Below, piece by piece: positions 31,322 to 45,066 of a DNA stretch of 64,000 nt. The first letter of the stretch is position 1, and every line of letters starts with the position of its first letter. Made by a program: the position numbers and the translations under genes. Source of the stretch: Cutaneotrichosporon cavernicola. Its lineage: Eukaryota; Basidiomycota; Tremellomycetes; Trichosporonales; Trichosporonaceae. Under the pieces are notes generated by a model that was not told the origin of the DNA, did not search any database, and saw nothing but the letters and a program-made list of their open reading frames with translations. The DNA lies in assembly GCF_030864355.1 (NCBI RefSeq), contig NC_083394.1, positions 806,001 through 870,000 of the forward strand, given 5' to 3'.

Positions 31322-32591
31322 GGTGGAGAGATCAGTAAGGTTGAGGGGGAAGGAGAGAGGAGCGAAGGGAGAGAGGAGATGGGAGATGGATGGGGGCGCG
31401 AGGAGGGTAGTGAGATGCCGATGGCAGGGAGCAGAGTGGGCCCGGAGTGTGATGTAGGGCCTGTGCGGAGGGAGTGGGTTGACGGCGGTGCCGTCTAGGT
31501 TAAGGGCACATGTAAGGAGCGTCGATATGAGAGATGAGATGGGACGTGTTGGAATCGAGATAGATGTGGAGATGAACGGTGTCAAGGTTGTAAGGGAGGA
31601 GGGTTGAGTATGACGGAGGCCGCCGACGTCGAATGCTCGAGTGGCCACGTGGTAAGTCCGCCAAGCGCAATCTGAAATCCGACACCAGGCGCGGAACGAT
31701 GATGCTTCTTTTGTCTGTGCCCCAAACTGCGGACAGGCTACCATCTCCGTCCCACAGCGACCTCACTAAGGTTGGGCTGGAGGGGCCGTTCCCTATGTGG
31801 CGCATGGCGCGTCCGTGGCGTTCATGACATTGCTATTCATTCGCGCCGCCCGCGTAGGACACAGTCGGCATGCCCCAGAACGACTCGGTGGCCACGCGCC
31901 GAATCGCGTCGTAGATGAGCGCAGCTGAGTGTGTCGTAAGAACAGCGGCGTGTTCGGCGATCGCAGAGGCACCGGTGCGGCGGCAGCGGAGGCGATTGGG
32001 ATAATTGAAAGAGGGCAATTCGAAGTGAGTGACGGTGCCAGTGGTGGATCATAATGTACCACTATGAGACGACAGCAGATTCGCCAATGTGTCAACACTC
32101 GCTAACACCCGGTAGCGCTGGCGCGTGGCGCGTCTAGTCGCGTCAAGGATTCCTACGATCCTCAAGTTCCAAGCAAGGGAGATGAGATCTTCAAATGCCG
32201 CGCTTGTCCATTGTTTGCAACATGAAACGGGGAAGTAGGGGTAGGCGCTGCTGACCACGAACAAAAAACCAGGGCTTGTGTCAGCTTGTCATCCTACCAT
32301 TAACGATCGGCGATCCACGGGTTGTCATCAAAGGTGCATTGTAAAGGTATTACACAACTGCTCGACAGACTGGAAGCTGGCGGCGACCAAAACTGCCTCA
32401 GCGGCGTGGATGGAGAGAGCAGATCGGCGGTAACAGTTGTCCAGAGGACATTGTATAGAATGGGACGCGTATTAACTCTGGCCTGCAAAGGCCAATGCGG
32501 AGCGATGCACGAGATGGGCGAGAGACACAAACCGGGGACCACCGAGGGAGGCAACAGGAAAAGGAAACATCAGAGAGAGAGGGCGCACGTC
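31322..32591. other. Intergenic region
   Basis: It runs from the start of the STIMATE-like gene to the stop of ARF6. A minus-strand frame at 31833-32018 ends in SFWGMPTVSYAGGANE and has protein-like composition, but it has no ATG, no acceptor site upstream and no recognised family, so it is not called. Nothing else is supported. Confidence 0.45.
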
Positions 32592-33534
<943 letters not shown>

Positions 33535-34784
33535 GATGTAAAGGTGGCGCGGGAATGGGGGAGGGGGAGGGGAGGTGACGAAGAGTCAAGAGTTTACCGG
33601 CCGCGCGGGTCGAGAGTGGGTGGGTGGGTTGTGTGTGTGTGTATGTGTTGATTTGGAGAAGTAGACGCGCGTGTGTCCGAGTGTTCGCCAGCGCGATCGG
33701 CGTGGGTGGATGATCCGCGGGGTAAGGAAGGCTGTGGGAGAGGGGATGGGGCCTTGTCGTTCGGCGCGTTAGACGTTAGGTCGTTGACGTTTGCTTGTGG
33801 GAAGAAAGACGAAGGAAGGAAAAAAAAAGAGTGTGAAGAGGAAGAGAAAGGATGAGGAGGGTGAGGAAGGTTGAACAGGTGATCGAGAGTTGGGGAGAGG
33901 GTGTAGCAAGACAAGTAGTGATGTTGAGGATTCCAAGTCGCGAGGATGTAAGGATGAGGGATGTGATGCCAACCGTTGATTTGGTGGCTGCCTGACTGTG
34001 ATTCTGGCTCTAGGAGGCTACGAGGTTAGGGAGGATACAAGGCAGCAAGGCTGGGCGCTAAGTTTGGTTTGGTTTGGTTTGGTTGATGTCTATGCAAGGT
34101 GCGTAGTAGTGCTCGTTGGGTGGGTCAATGCGAAAGAATGGTAACGTGGCGCCGGTTGATGTTTGCTGACCCTTCCCCCCCTCAGTTGGTCCTCCATCTA
34201 ATCCCTTGCTTTTTCCCTCTCTTCCCTCTCGTCCCGTTCTCCCATTAGCCCTTGATATATCCTGGCCTTACTTTGCCCTATTACTGCCAGTAACTAGAAT
34301 GACGCACGGCCTATAAGTACGCGTTGAGCCTTGCCTACTTAGGGAAATACATCCCCATTGCTTCAGTCCCTGTTTACAACCTAATCACTCCCTTAACCGC
34401 ATTAGACAAATCCCATTGTAGCTTTCTAGTCCAAGCCCAATCACCCTGGAGCGCGCTCCTCATCTGCTGGCAGCCCTGGTTTTCAATTGGTCCCGCTTCC
34501 AAACGGGCATGTATTTACAACACGTACTACACTCTTCCGCTTAAGGAAAGTTAATGGAGTGGGGCAGCTCCTTTGCCACCTCACCTTGCCAAGCCAAAGA
34601 AGGTAGACGGATCCGATAAGCACGGGTTGACGCGATTTGAATACAGTACGGCCTTTAAAGTCGACTCATTTCCGCTTTGACTCATTCCCCAGCTTCCGAG
34701 CTCTAGAACTGCCACCTTCCTCGACAGTCTTAGCCTCTTCTTGCATCTCGATAGACACCAGACCGGCGGCTGCACTAACCCATC
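33535..34784. other. Divergent promoter region with simple repeats
   Basis: This is the shared upstream region of minus-strand ARF6 and the plus-strand R3H gene. It holds GTGGGTGGGTGGG and TG runs near 33620-33650, a purine-rich stretch near 33810-33900, and four copies of TTTGG at 34063-34082. No gene is seen. The long G/A-rich strand next to ARF6 is C/T-rich on the transcribed strand, matching other leaders in this window. Confidence 0.5.
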
Positions 34785-36321
34785 ATGACCGACGTTGATA
34801 TGAGCCCTGCACCGTGAGTTGGGGCCTTCCAATGGTCATCAAGCTCATGACGACGCTGACGCCAGAATGTGACTCCCGGCCATTTTACAGAACCCTGGCA
34901 ATAAGGCTCTCAGGCAGGTGGAAGCATTCAATTCGCAACAGCGTGAGCGCGCCGCCGCTCGCCGAGAAGCCTCCAAGGCGTCGATCGCCGAAGAAATTAC
35001 CAGCAAGCGGGGCAAGCGTTTCGTGCGGCGCATGAACAACGGTTCGTGACTCCCACTTGCTTCCAGGCCACTCTGACCGACAGCGGCTCACATCAACAAC
35101 CCTCATGCGGTCCAGCCGAAGCAAGGGGACATGGTACCCTCCGTGCCACTGCACTACCACCCGCTCCAGCCGTCGTTTCCTTCGGATACCCTCGAGCGGA
35201 GCACCCCGATCCCATCAGTGTCGGGCCGGGCTGATCCGCTCGGATCTTCATCCGTCAATGGTGCATTCTCCACCTCGTTGAAGGGCACGCGAGCCATACT
35301 CCGCCGTCGTGGGCGTCGTGCTGAGGCCATCGTTCCCGTCATCGAGGACGCTGTGCGCAGTTGGCTAGCTGGCGAGTTCGATACGCCCCCAACCCAGGCG
35401 GACTGGTTCCCCATCGACCCCACACCTGTTGATTATGCAGCGACTACGGAAGGGCAGAACGGCGGGCCGAGTCGCCGCTTGCCGACTCAGCACCAGGCCG
35501 CTGACGTGCCTGAGCTGCCTGTCTCTAACAGGAAAGTAGCGGCGGTGCTCGAGCTGTCTCGCTCACCCGCACACTTGTCATGGGCAGTCCCAGACAGTTT
35601 TGACCGCTTGGTCGTCCATCTCGTGGTACGGTATTACGAACTAGTTTCATGGAGTGGGTCACGAGTTTAGGTTGGACTAATCCCAGGCGAGGACGAGCGA
35701 ACGGCAACGGGCCAAGTTGTGCGCTTAACCCACATCGTCCGCCCCAACATTGTCCGCGCCAAGGCTCCACCAGCGTCGCATGCTCTCCTCACGCCCGAGA
35801 CGAGTGATGTGTCAGGTGTGTCAAGCTCTGATACGGAACATGGAAGTGCGACGGAGGGCGACTCGTCTGACGCCGCGACCGAGGTTAACCACTCGGACAC
35901 GGAGAGTGTGATCGGGTACGATGGGGACACAACGTTGCAAGCTGTGGATGTGAGCCACGACTCGGACTTTGAGCCGCTTTCCCTCTCCGAGCGGTGGGCC
36001 GACGACGCGAGTGACGGCAGCGGAGCCGAGACGCCGCACGACACCCACGCGAGCCTCACGGAGCGCTTCGATGCCCTGGAGCTGCACCGCACCGAGTCCC
36101 ACGGCTCGTCGGCATACGCGTCATCCGAGGGCGGGTGGACGGACGGCGGTGTCGATAGCTCCATCTTCCACCATGAGGGCCGGGGCACGGACTGGGCCGC
36201 CGACTCGCCTGTGGTGGGAACGACATCCCTTCCTCGGCTCAAGGGCGGCGCGCCACTGCGTCTCGGCGGTAATGGACCCCTGGACAAGCCAAGCTTCTTC
36301 GAATATCTCTTTGGAGAGTAG
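34785..36321 (+). CDS. R3H-domain protein with R3H-associated N-terminal domain
   Basis: Four exons: 34785-34813, 34914-35041, 35084-35653, 35687-36321; 453 residues. A basic start (NSQQRERAAARREASK, then TSKRGKRFVRRMNN) leads to an AHINNPHAVQP block. Around residues 105-160, FSTSLKGTRAILRRRGRRAE and AVRSWLAGEF fit the R3H-associated region. The R3H domain follows at about 210-243 with VPDSFDRLVVHLVVRYYELVSWS. R3H domains bind single-stranded nucleic acid. The C-terminal half is acidic and Ser/Asp-rich. Its target is unknown. The acceptor at 34913 is required for frame; the last intron is only 33 bases. The second intron begins GTTCGT, an uncommon donor, but the alternatives break the frame. 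Confidence 0.78.
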
Positions 36322-36487
36322 AGCTATGGATGCATCAACAACAGGAGCCAGGAATGGGACAGGATGGGTATGTGGACGGGCGGACGTGTAGAGCAGTGTC
36401 ACTGCGGTATCACTAGTCGGGAAGGAGAGTCTATAGTCGGAATGTAGCGGGGGTGGAGAGTGGGATGGACGGGTTGAGCGATCGCGT

Positions 36488-37143
36488 CTAAAGACGTGTG
36501 ACGGCCTTGCGGTCGAGGGGGGTGCCTGTGGTCAGGTTATGGTTAGCGGTACAGCTCACCATCTGGGGCAATGCCGTTCTTGGCCAGGATGCGATTGTGA
36601 CGGATGAGACGCGCGCGGTCGAACGTGCACCGCTCAACAGCCCTGGGTGTCAGTCACTCCTCGGTTCCAGCCAATTCAACAACCGAGCACAGCCACCTCA
36701 ACAACGCCAACAGATCAGCAGATACTCCGCGCACCATCCTCGTCGCACCCATCCTCGCCCCGCTCCATCCCACGCCAGCCAGTCGTTTCCAGCAGACTCG
36801 TCGGATGCGAGGTTGAACTGTCAACACTCACATAATACGCCGAACCTCCTCGACGGCCTCCTCGTCGAGGCCGACGCGGTTCTCGCCGCTCCCCTCGCCC
36901 ATATTGGCCTCGAGGTCGAAATTGGACGAGCTCATGCCAGCAGCCGCCTGGTCCTGGAACGAGAACGTCTGCAGGGGCTGGTAGTTTGAGAGACGCGCAA
37001 TGACCGAGGTGGGGAGGTACGGCTCTGCGAACGAGTAGATGCGCTGGCGGAAGTAGTAGCCGACTAGGGTTAGCTAAGGAGTAGGAGTACGCACTGAAGA
37101 CAACAAGGACGAAGAAGGAGAGGGCCGAGATGTGGACAAACAT
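36488..37143 (-). CDS. DUF2015-family small membrane protein
   Basis: Four exons on the minus strand: 37143-37095, 37063-36832, 36642-36560, 36525-36488; 133 residues. An N-terminal membrane helix, ISALSFFVLVVFSIGYYF, is followed by the family block AAAGMSSSNFDLEANMGEG and GLDEEAVEEVRRIM. CTFDRARLIRHNRILAKNGIAPDG follows and the chain ends DRKAVTRL. This order is that of the fungal DUF2015 family, whose function is unknown. A single N-terminal anchor with a soluble tail is the likely topology. The final exon codes for about twelve residues, and joining it gives the conserved NGIAPDGTPLDRKAV end. The start lies 308 bases from that of the divergent BFR2 gene. Confidence 0.87.
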
Positions 37144-37451
37144 CGTGCCGAGGATAAAGAGTGTTTGACGCCGTGAATAATGAACAATGTCAAGTCGAGT
37201 GGTGTAGCATGATTGACACAGAGCCGGAACCGTAGCCGCTCCCGCCCCCGTCTCTCACTGGCGGCTGGCGACTGCCGGTGGGTTCCAGGATTAGGATCAG
37301 GATGCGCAGTCACAGTCTCTAATCCGCCACCCAAAACACTTGACATCACCAACCTTATTCAACCCCCACCGTGCCTAGATGTCTAAAGTTGTAGATTTCT
37401 GCTATAGTCAACCAGACTTCATCAACAACACACACACTCACCTCACACACC
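37144..37451. promoter_or_regulatory. Divergent promoter between DUF2015 gene and BFR2
   Basis: Both neighbouring genes start at the edges of this 308-base gap, so it must carry promoters for both. A CACACACTCACCTCACACACC stretch is close to the BFR2 start. No TATA element can be named with confidence. Confidence 0.5.
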
Positions 37452-38824
37452 ATGCTCTCACTCAAGGACCAGCTGCGGGCATTACAAGACGAACCGAAGT
37501 GTACGTAAAGCTTCTGAGTTGCACTGACAACAGCGGTGGATCCCGAGAGCGCGTATGCCGACCTTGATGGGCTCAAGTTGCGCGAGGCCGATCGGGAGCA
37601 CTACGAGGATGTTGGGTATGTATTGAGATCTCGAGTTCCTGAAGCTGACGGCAGGCCATCACGGCTGCGTGCGGCTGCGGGAGTCGATACGGCGCAGACA
37701 CTGTTGACGGACAAGTACGGGGGAAAGGCGAGCAGCCGGATGAAGATCTTCGACGATGACGAAGAGGACGACGACGACGACGACGAGAGGGAGGAGGGAG
37801 AAGAGGACGACGAGGATGAGGAAGCCGAGGAAGATGAAGATGATGAGGATGAAGAGGAAGATGACGAGGAGGATGATGACGAGGAGGACGATGAAGACGA
37901 AGAGGAGGTGGAGGAAGATCCCGCGCGCAAGCCGTCCGGCAAGGCGCTCGACCCCGTTGGGCAGCTGCGTGAGTCGCGGCAGAAGGACGTCGAGAAGGGG
38001 AGGGGCATCAAACGGCAACGAGTGAGTCCATGTCGACGAAATCGGACTGACAGCAGGACCTCTTCGACTCGCTCCTGACGATGCGCATCGCGTTCCAGAA
38101 AGCCGTTCCCTCTACTTTCTCCATTCCCGACCTCGGCGAGGTTGAGGACGACCCAGAAGGCGAGATCGACCCGAAGCGCGCCGACGTGCTGTCCTCTTTG
38201 GGAGAGCTGAACGAGACGCTCTTCTCTTTGCGCGAGCTCATCTCGCTTCCCGGTGCCAACCCCTCCAAGAGGAGGCGGACCGGCGACCCCTCCGACGAGG
38301 CTTACTGGACCTCCTCGGCCGCCGACTCCTTCGCGCTCTCCGACTCCGCGCATGGCTCCCTAGTCCCCGTTCTGAGCAAGTGGTCGACCAAGATCCAGGC
38401 GGCGTCCCTCGCCACCGCGAAGTTTGCGTCCAAGCCCACCGGAGTCGTGGATGCTATCGACGCCGCCATCTCCACGAAGCGCGACAACCCCAAGCCCCTA
38501 CTTGAGGCGGAGGAGGGCGCGTACCGCTCCCTTCTGCGTGAGGTGATTGAGAGCCGTGGTGGGGGCGACGTCATGGCCCACCGCCGTGAGAAGAAGAAGA
38601 AGCGCGAGGCAGAGCGCGGGGGAAGCAAGGGCCGTAAACTGCGGTACACAGTACACGACAAGGCGGTCAACTTTGTCGTGCCTATCCCGCTCGATGGCGG
38701 TTGGCATGAGGAGCAGGTCGACGAGCTGTTCTCCAGCTTGTTTGGGGGGGTGGGGATCAAGGGTGCGATGAGTACGGCGCCAGAGACGAATGGGACAGAC
38801 CTCGGAGGACTGCGCATGTTCTAG
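37452..38824 (+). CDS. BFR2: Ribosome biogenesis protein BFR2/AATF
   Basis: Four exons: 37452-37500, 37534-37615, 37655-38021, 38057-38824; 421 residues. It begins [13 protein letters not shown]. Residues 74-132 are almost only Asp and Glu, the acidic tract of the AATF/Che-1 family. The AATF helical region follows ([25 protein letters not shown], joined across intron 3). The C-terminal TRAUB part shows [19 protein letters not shown] and [17 protein letters not shown]. Bfr2 acts in the nucleolus in early pre-40S assembly and 18S maturation. A basic [13 protein letters not shown] stretch precedes the C-terminal domain. All domains of the family are present, so the identity is firm. Confidence 0.93.
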
Positions 38825-39028
38825 ATGCATAGATGTAAACATGCGAAGAGCAGAGCTGAGCACAAACAGAGGGAGAGACGGGAGACAAACAGAGGCAGAG
38901 GCAGAGGCAGAGGTGGAGTTTCTGTTGGTGACGATGTGGGGCCCACTCCGGATCCGAATTTCGAGCCTCTTTTGACGTCGTGATGATCGCAACGTTCAAT
39001 CCATCAATCTACAATACACCATATACCC

Positions 39029-42000
39029 ATGTCGCTGAACGACTACCTCTCCGGCCTCCTCAGCGATTCAAACTCGACGGAGCAATGGGAGGCGTACCTA
39101 TCGACGGCGCCGGCGCTTGAGGCTGAATCGTGCGTCCCATCAGACCCAACTAACGGAAGTGACGAACACATCCTCCTAGATCGCACCCCCTGGCCAACGG
39201 TTCACTCGTTGCTGGGAATTGACGCCGGCTCAAATGGGATCGTTGAGGACTTGTCGCACATTAGTCTCGATACCCCCGAACCCGAACCCCAACCTGAAAC
39301 TGAACCGGAACCGGAGGGGGATGCATCCGCCCTCGTCGCACGCTTACACGCGCACCTCTCTCCAGGCGCTTACGTCCACCTCATGGAGGTGCTTGCGTCG
39401 GGGCGGAGCAATGAGGAGATCCAGAGTGATCTGGTGGAGATATTGGGATTCGAGGGGGAGGGGTTTGCGCTCGTCCAGGATATCTTAAGGCCGGGTGTGC
39501 GGAGGGACGTTATTGCTGCTGAGAAAGGAGGCAAGGTGCGTTTGTCCGTAACTCGCATCTCCAAATCCTCGTCACACCTTCCTATCCTTGCCTCTGCTTC
39601 CCCTCACTTCTCCCCCTTCTACCCGCTTCTTTCCTCTGCCCCCCCCCCCCCCCCCCCCCCTCTCCCCCTCTCCCCCCGGGGCCCAACCCACCCACTCACT
39701 GATGCCAGCGCAAACCAGCCAAGGTCGTCCAAAATAAACGCCGACCCAATAAAATCGACATTACCGATGTGATCGGCACGCCAGAGGATATCGAGCGGCG
39801 TATCCAGGAGCAACTAAACCGCCCCAAAGCGATGTTCGCCGAGGAGGGCAGGGTGAGCTGACCCCCTGCCGTCTAGCTAACAGCAGCAACGCGTCCCGCA
39901 GGCCACAGAGCAGCTCCCTAATGTCTTCACAAGCGGCGGAACCGTGTCGGCCAACATGAGCTACGGGGGCAAGCTCGCCCTGCCCGTTGGCACCGAGCGT
40001 GAGCAGTTCGACACTTTTGAGGAAGTCATCATACCTCCGCCGCAGGCTATCCCTCCCAAGCTGAACGAGCGACCCATCAACATCTCGGAGCTGCCAGAGC
40101 TCGCTCGCCGGTGCTTCCCTGGTTACAAGGAGCTTAACCGGATGCAGAGCGTGGTGCAGCCCACCGCGATGGGGACGAACGAGAACATGCTCGTATGTGC
40201 GCCCACAGGTGCGGGTAAGACGGACGTCGCGATCATGAGCATCCTCCGTGTCCTCATGGCCCACGTTCGCCCACAGAGAGCCGGGAATCATCATCCCTCG
40301 GGATTCAATATTGATAGAGACGCGTTCAAGATCATTTACGTCGCGCCGATGAAGGCACTCGCGGCCGAGATTACGCGCAAGTTTGGCAAGCGCCTTAAGT
40401 GGCTCGGGATCAAGGTCGCCGAGCTCACGGGCGACATGCAGATGACCAGGCAGGAGATCAACGAGACCCAGATCATCGTTACTACGCCCGAGAAGTGGGA
40501 TGTTGTCACGCGCAAGCCGACGGGCGAGGGCGAACTGGCCTCTGTGAGCTATGTTAGTCCAGACGAGCTGACCGCAGAAAGTCCGCCTCCTCATCATCGA
40601 CGAGGTGCATCTCCTGAACGAAGAGCGTGGTGCTGTCATCGAGACGATCGTGGCGCGTACCCTCCGACAGGTTAGCTAGCATAGCGGAGCGCAGCTAACC
40701 TCAGGTCGAGTCCAGCCAGTCCCTCATTCGCATCGTCGGTCTGAGTGCCACGCTGCCCAACTACGTCGACGTTAGCGACTTCCTTCGGTAAGCTGGTGTA
40801 ATTCCGATGAAGCTGAACCCAGGGTCAACCGCTACCAAGGCCTGTTCTTCTTCGACGGCTCGTTCCGCCCCGTGCCACTCCAGCAGCACTTCATCGGTGT
40901 TAAAGGCAAGGCGCGCAGTTTCACCCAAATGCGCAACATGGACCAGGTAGTATTTGACAAGGTTGTCGAGATGGTGCGCGAGGGGCACCAGGTCATGGTG
41001 TTCGTACACGCACGCAAGGAAACGGTCAAGACTGCGCAGAAACTGCGCGAGATGGCAATGGAGGAAGGTGAAATTGACGCGTTCGACACCCATGACCACC
41101 AGCGGTTCCAGTTACACCGACGCGACATCGCTACGTCGCGCAACAAGGAGATGAAGGAGCTGTTCGACTACGGCTTCGGCATCCACCACGCTGGCATGCT
41201 GCGCTCGGACCGTAACATGATGGAGCGCATGTTCGAGGACCAGTCGATCAAGGTGCTGTGCTGCACGGCGACACTGGCGTGGGGTGTCAACTTGCCCGCA
41301 CACGCGGTCATCATCAAGGGCACGCAGGTGTACGACTCGAGCCGCGGTGCCTTCGTCGACCTCTCGGTTCTGGACGTGTTGCAGGTGAGCTGAGAGGAAC
41401 CGGAGGCGAGCTCACACAGATCTTCGGCCGTGCTGGTCGTCCGGGATACGAGACCAGTGGTGTTGGTTACATCTGCACGACACAGGACAAGCTCGATCAC
41501 TACCTGTATCAGATCATGTCGCAGCACCCGATCGAGTCCAAGTTCATCCCTGGCATGGTCGACGCGCTCAACGCCGAGGTGTCTCTCGGCACAATCGCCA
41601 ATGTGCGCGAGGCCATCAGTTGGATCGGCTACACGTATCTGTTTGTTCGCATGCGCCGCGAGCCTTTCATCTACGGCATGTCGCATAATGAGCCGCGCGA
41701 TGACCCGCAGCTCGGCAACAAGCGCAGCGAGCTTGTCACGCAGGCTGCACGCCAGCTCACGCTCGCCAAGATGATCCGCTTCGATGAGCTCTCGAACTCA
41801 TTCACCATCACCGACCTTGGTCGCATCGCCGCACGCTACTACCTGCGCCACCAGACCGTGGAGGTGTTCAGTGAGCTATCGTGTCCTTTTCAAAGCTGAC
41901 AGCAGACAAGGAATTCAAGTCCAACATGAAAAACGCGGACATCTTCGGCATGCTCTCACAGGCGACCGAGGTGTGTGCGTGAAGTGGCTGTGCTGACGGG

Positions 42001-44546
42001 AAGTTCGAGCAGATCCAGGTCCGTGAGAACGAGATCGACGAACTCACCAACATCATGAACTCAGACAACTGTCCTATGGAGGTCAAGGGTGGAGCGACTA
42101 ACAAGCACGGCAAGGTCAACATTCTGTAAGCTGGTCATGTGATCAAGAAGCTGACACCAGGTTGCAAGCGCACATCTCTAAGGTGTTTATTGAGGACTTT
42201 GCGCTCGTGTCCGACTCGGCGTATGTCGCGCAGAACGCCGGACGAATTATCCGTGCTCTTCTAGAGATCGCGCTCAGCCGTAACTGGGCTAACTGCGCAT
42301 TCCTGCTTATCGACCTGAGCAAGGCCATTGAGCGTCGCATGTGGCCGTACGAGCACCCGCTGCAGCAGGTCTCGTTGCAGCGCGACACTCTATACAACCT
42401 GCGTCGCTGGGCGGACGACACCGAGATTTCGGAGCTCCGCGACATGGACGCCAAGGAAATTGGCCAGATGGTTCACCTGAACGAGCACCACGGAAAGGCG
42501 CTGCGCGCCGCTGCGATGGAGTTCCCGACCGTCGGCGTGCAGTATGCGCTGCGTCCGCTCGCGAACGACCTTCTCGAGATCGCCGTAACCGTCGAGCCAA
42601 CCTTCAAGTGGAGCAACAAGGTATCCGGTACGGCCGAGCCGTTCTACGTTTGGGTACAGGACGCAGACGGTATCAACATCCTGCAGTGGCGCAACGTGCT
42701 TCTCCGCCCGTCCACCAAGAGCGTGGTCATTGAGTTCGTCATCCCCTGGACGGCGGACACGCATGCGTCGCTCTCGATCGTGACGGCGTCCGACAGGTGG
42801 CTGGGCTCGGACTCACAGACGCACGTCGACCTGAGCAACCTGGTCATGCCTCGGCCCTTCGACGACCACACGCCCCTTCTCGATCTGCCGTTCCTGACGC
42901 TGGCAGCCCTCGATGACATCGAGCTCGAACAAGCGTACCGCCCTGTGTCGATGCTCAACGGCCTCCAGTCCCAGGCCTTCTGGAGCGTATATCACACGCA
43001 GCACAACGTGCTTGTGTCGGCTCCTATCGCGAGCGGCAAGAGCCTGCTCGCCGAGCTTGCGCTATGGCACGCGTTCAGACATACCCCCAGCGCGCTCTGC
43101 GTCGTTGTTGTGCCGCACTTCCGTGCCGCCGCCGAGGCCGCCGCGCGCATCCGCACCGTGGTGCCTAAGAACCGAGCTATCCGCGTCGCGAATGTGCGTA
43201 CCTCTGAGGCGTTTCAGAGCGCCGTGGCGGTCAAGGGCGGGCGCATCGTCGTCGCCACTCCGTCGGCGTTCGACGGCATCTCCCAGGAGCACCTCCGCCA
43301 GCTCGCTGTAGGTGACCTCTCCACAGTCGTTTTCGAGGACCTCCATCTGCTCGACGCTGTTTACGAGCTCACCGCCACCAAAATCCTCTCCGCAGCGCGC
43401 CCTGCTCGCGTTCGTGTCGTGGGCCTCGCCTGCTCCTTGAGCAATCCTTCAGACGTGTCGAACTGGCTTGGCGTCGAAGAGCAGTTCCGTTTCAACTTCC
43501 TACCACGCGACCGCGGCTCACCAGTTGTTGTCCAACTCAAGACCTTTACGACACCGCACAGCGCGACGCTCCTCAAGACTATGGTCAAGCCGGTGTACGA
43601 CATTGTCAAGGAAGCCCCAGGCAACGTTGTCGTCTTCGTGCCCTCCCGGGCGGCATGTCAGACGGTGGCGCGTGACCTCGTCACGCAGTCTGGAACGGAG
43701 ATGGACCTGAACGGCTTCCTGAACGCTCAGCGCGCCGATGTCGAACCGCTCGTCGCCGACCTCGAGTCGAGACTACAGGAGCCCCTCCTCTATGGCATTG
43801 GGTACATCGTGCCGACAATGCGAGGGGCGGACATCGCCCGCGTGCTCGAGCTCTTTGCCTCTGGTATCATTAAAGTGCTCATCGCTCCGCGCGAGGCGTG
43901 CTGGACCCTCCCAGTTCGGGCCTCGAGTGTAGCCGTCATGGGTGCGCAGTACACTCACGTGAGTGGCGACGAGCGCATGACCACAAACTATGGGCGACAC
44001 GAGCTCGTGCAGATGCAGGCATTCGCTGTCGCGTCGGCACATCCAGCTGCTCCTGGCGGACGTATGCACGTTCTCTGCCAGGTGGAGCAGCAGACGTCCA
44101 TCTCGCGTCTCCTGGCAGACGGACTACCGCTCGAGTCAGGTCTCCCCTCAGTCTTGAGGCGCGACGTTTCGCCAACCCTGACGGTGGGCGGTAGTAGTAA
44201 CGCTGAAGCCGTCCGCGTCCTTGAGACCATGTTCAAGGCGCGACCGGCTCCACCGCCGCCCGCCCCGCATCGCCCGCGGGTGCCGGACCTACGCAAGCGC
44301 GACGCGATGGACATGATCGGCTGGACACTGCTTGGCCGCCGGGTCCGAGCAAATCCCACGTTTTACGGAATGTTCGAGGGCTCTGAGGCCGAGGGCCTTA
44401 GTCGGATGGTCGACGCGTGGTTCGCTCTCCCTCCACAGGAGACCAAGAAGAAGGAGAAGAAGCAAGTTGAGGAAGTGAAGGAGGTGGTCGAGGTTGAAGT
44501 GCCGGGGCCGGTCGAGGACGCGTTCGTCATCGAAGAGATGAACTAG
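39029..44546 (+). CDS. SLH1: Ski2-like helicase SLH1/ASCC3 with degenerate second cassette
   Basis: Ten exons: 39029-39535, 39709-39852, 39902-40543, 40578-40670, 40705-40787, 40823-41384, 41420-41870, 41906-41970, 42004-42125, 42161-44546; 1684 residues. Slh1/ASCC3 is the ATPase of the RQC-trigger complex, which splits collided ribosomes. The first cassette is complete: [16 protein letters not shown] near residue 320, [23 protein letters not shown] near 440, [13 protein letters not shown] and [10 protein letters not shown] near 680, then a winged helix and Sec63 domain. [10 protein letters not shown] with [13 protein letters not shown] before it favours Slh1 over Brr2. The second cassette keeps GKS (near 1180), but DExH is FEDLH, the SAT motif is ACS, and no QxxGRxGR box is visible. 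The protein ends after a winged-helix-like [21 protein letters not shown], with no second Sec63 domain, then a Lys/Glu tail. Known orthologs are near 2,000 residues or longer. Confidence 0.92.
39639..39660. repeat. Poly-C tract inside SLH1 intron 1
   Basis: Twenty-two consecutive C in the first, 173-base intron of SLH1, within a wider C/T-rich stretch that ends near the acceptor. Length errors are likely at such runs, but it lies outside the coding frame. Confidence 0.9.
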
Positions 44547-45066
44547 GCGCGTGTGAACAGGACGGAATGGATGCAGTCACAGGATGACGTCTTGGCGGAT
44601 TAACGTGATTAACTCGAGCCAGATGCTGGCTGATTATTGATTATTGATTATTGATTGACGCCGGTGCGAGAGTTTTTATCGCATGTGCAATCCACAGATC
44701 CACTGATGAGACGATAATCTGTAAGTCTTTCTCTCGATCTCTCGATCTCTCGATCAAAATTGTAACTCTGACAGCTGCGCAGTACAATATACAGTAGAGT
44801 AGAATAGATTCAAGTCAAGACACTCACTACAGTACTCTTTCCTCTTACTTTTCCTCACTCTTCACTCTTCACACTCTCTCATCTCTCATCTTTCATCTTT
44901 CATCTCTCATCTCTCACACTCACACTCACTATCCCATCTATTTCCACTTCCTCACACTCGTTCCTGAAACCCACTCACTTCTCATCATACTTGAATTACA
45001 CTTGCTCCCCACATACTCGCTGCCTTACCTTCCTCGACGCATCTTCCTCCCATATCACTCGCCACC
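44547..45066. other. Intergenic region with simple repeats and CT-rich leader
   Basis: It contains several copies of TTATTGA at about 44634-44656 and of CTCGATCT near 44733-44754. From about 44825 to the next ATG the strand is almost entirely C, T and A with CTCATCTTTCAT-like runs, probably the promoter or leader of the secreted-protein gene. Confidence 0.55.

Noticed and set aside
31833..32018. Minus-strand frame ending SFWGMPTVSYAGGANE as a small gene
   Set aside because: No ATG, a stop shortly upstream and no acceptor AG to supply a preceding exon.
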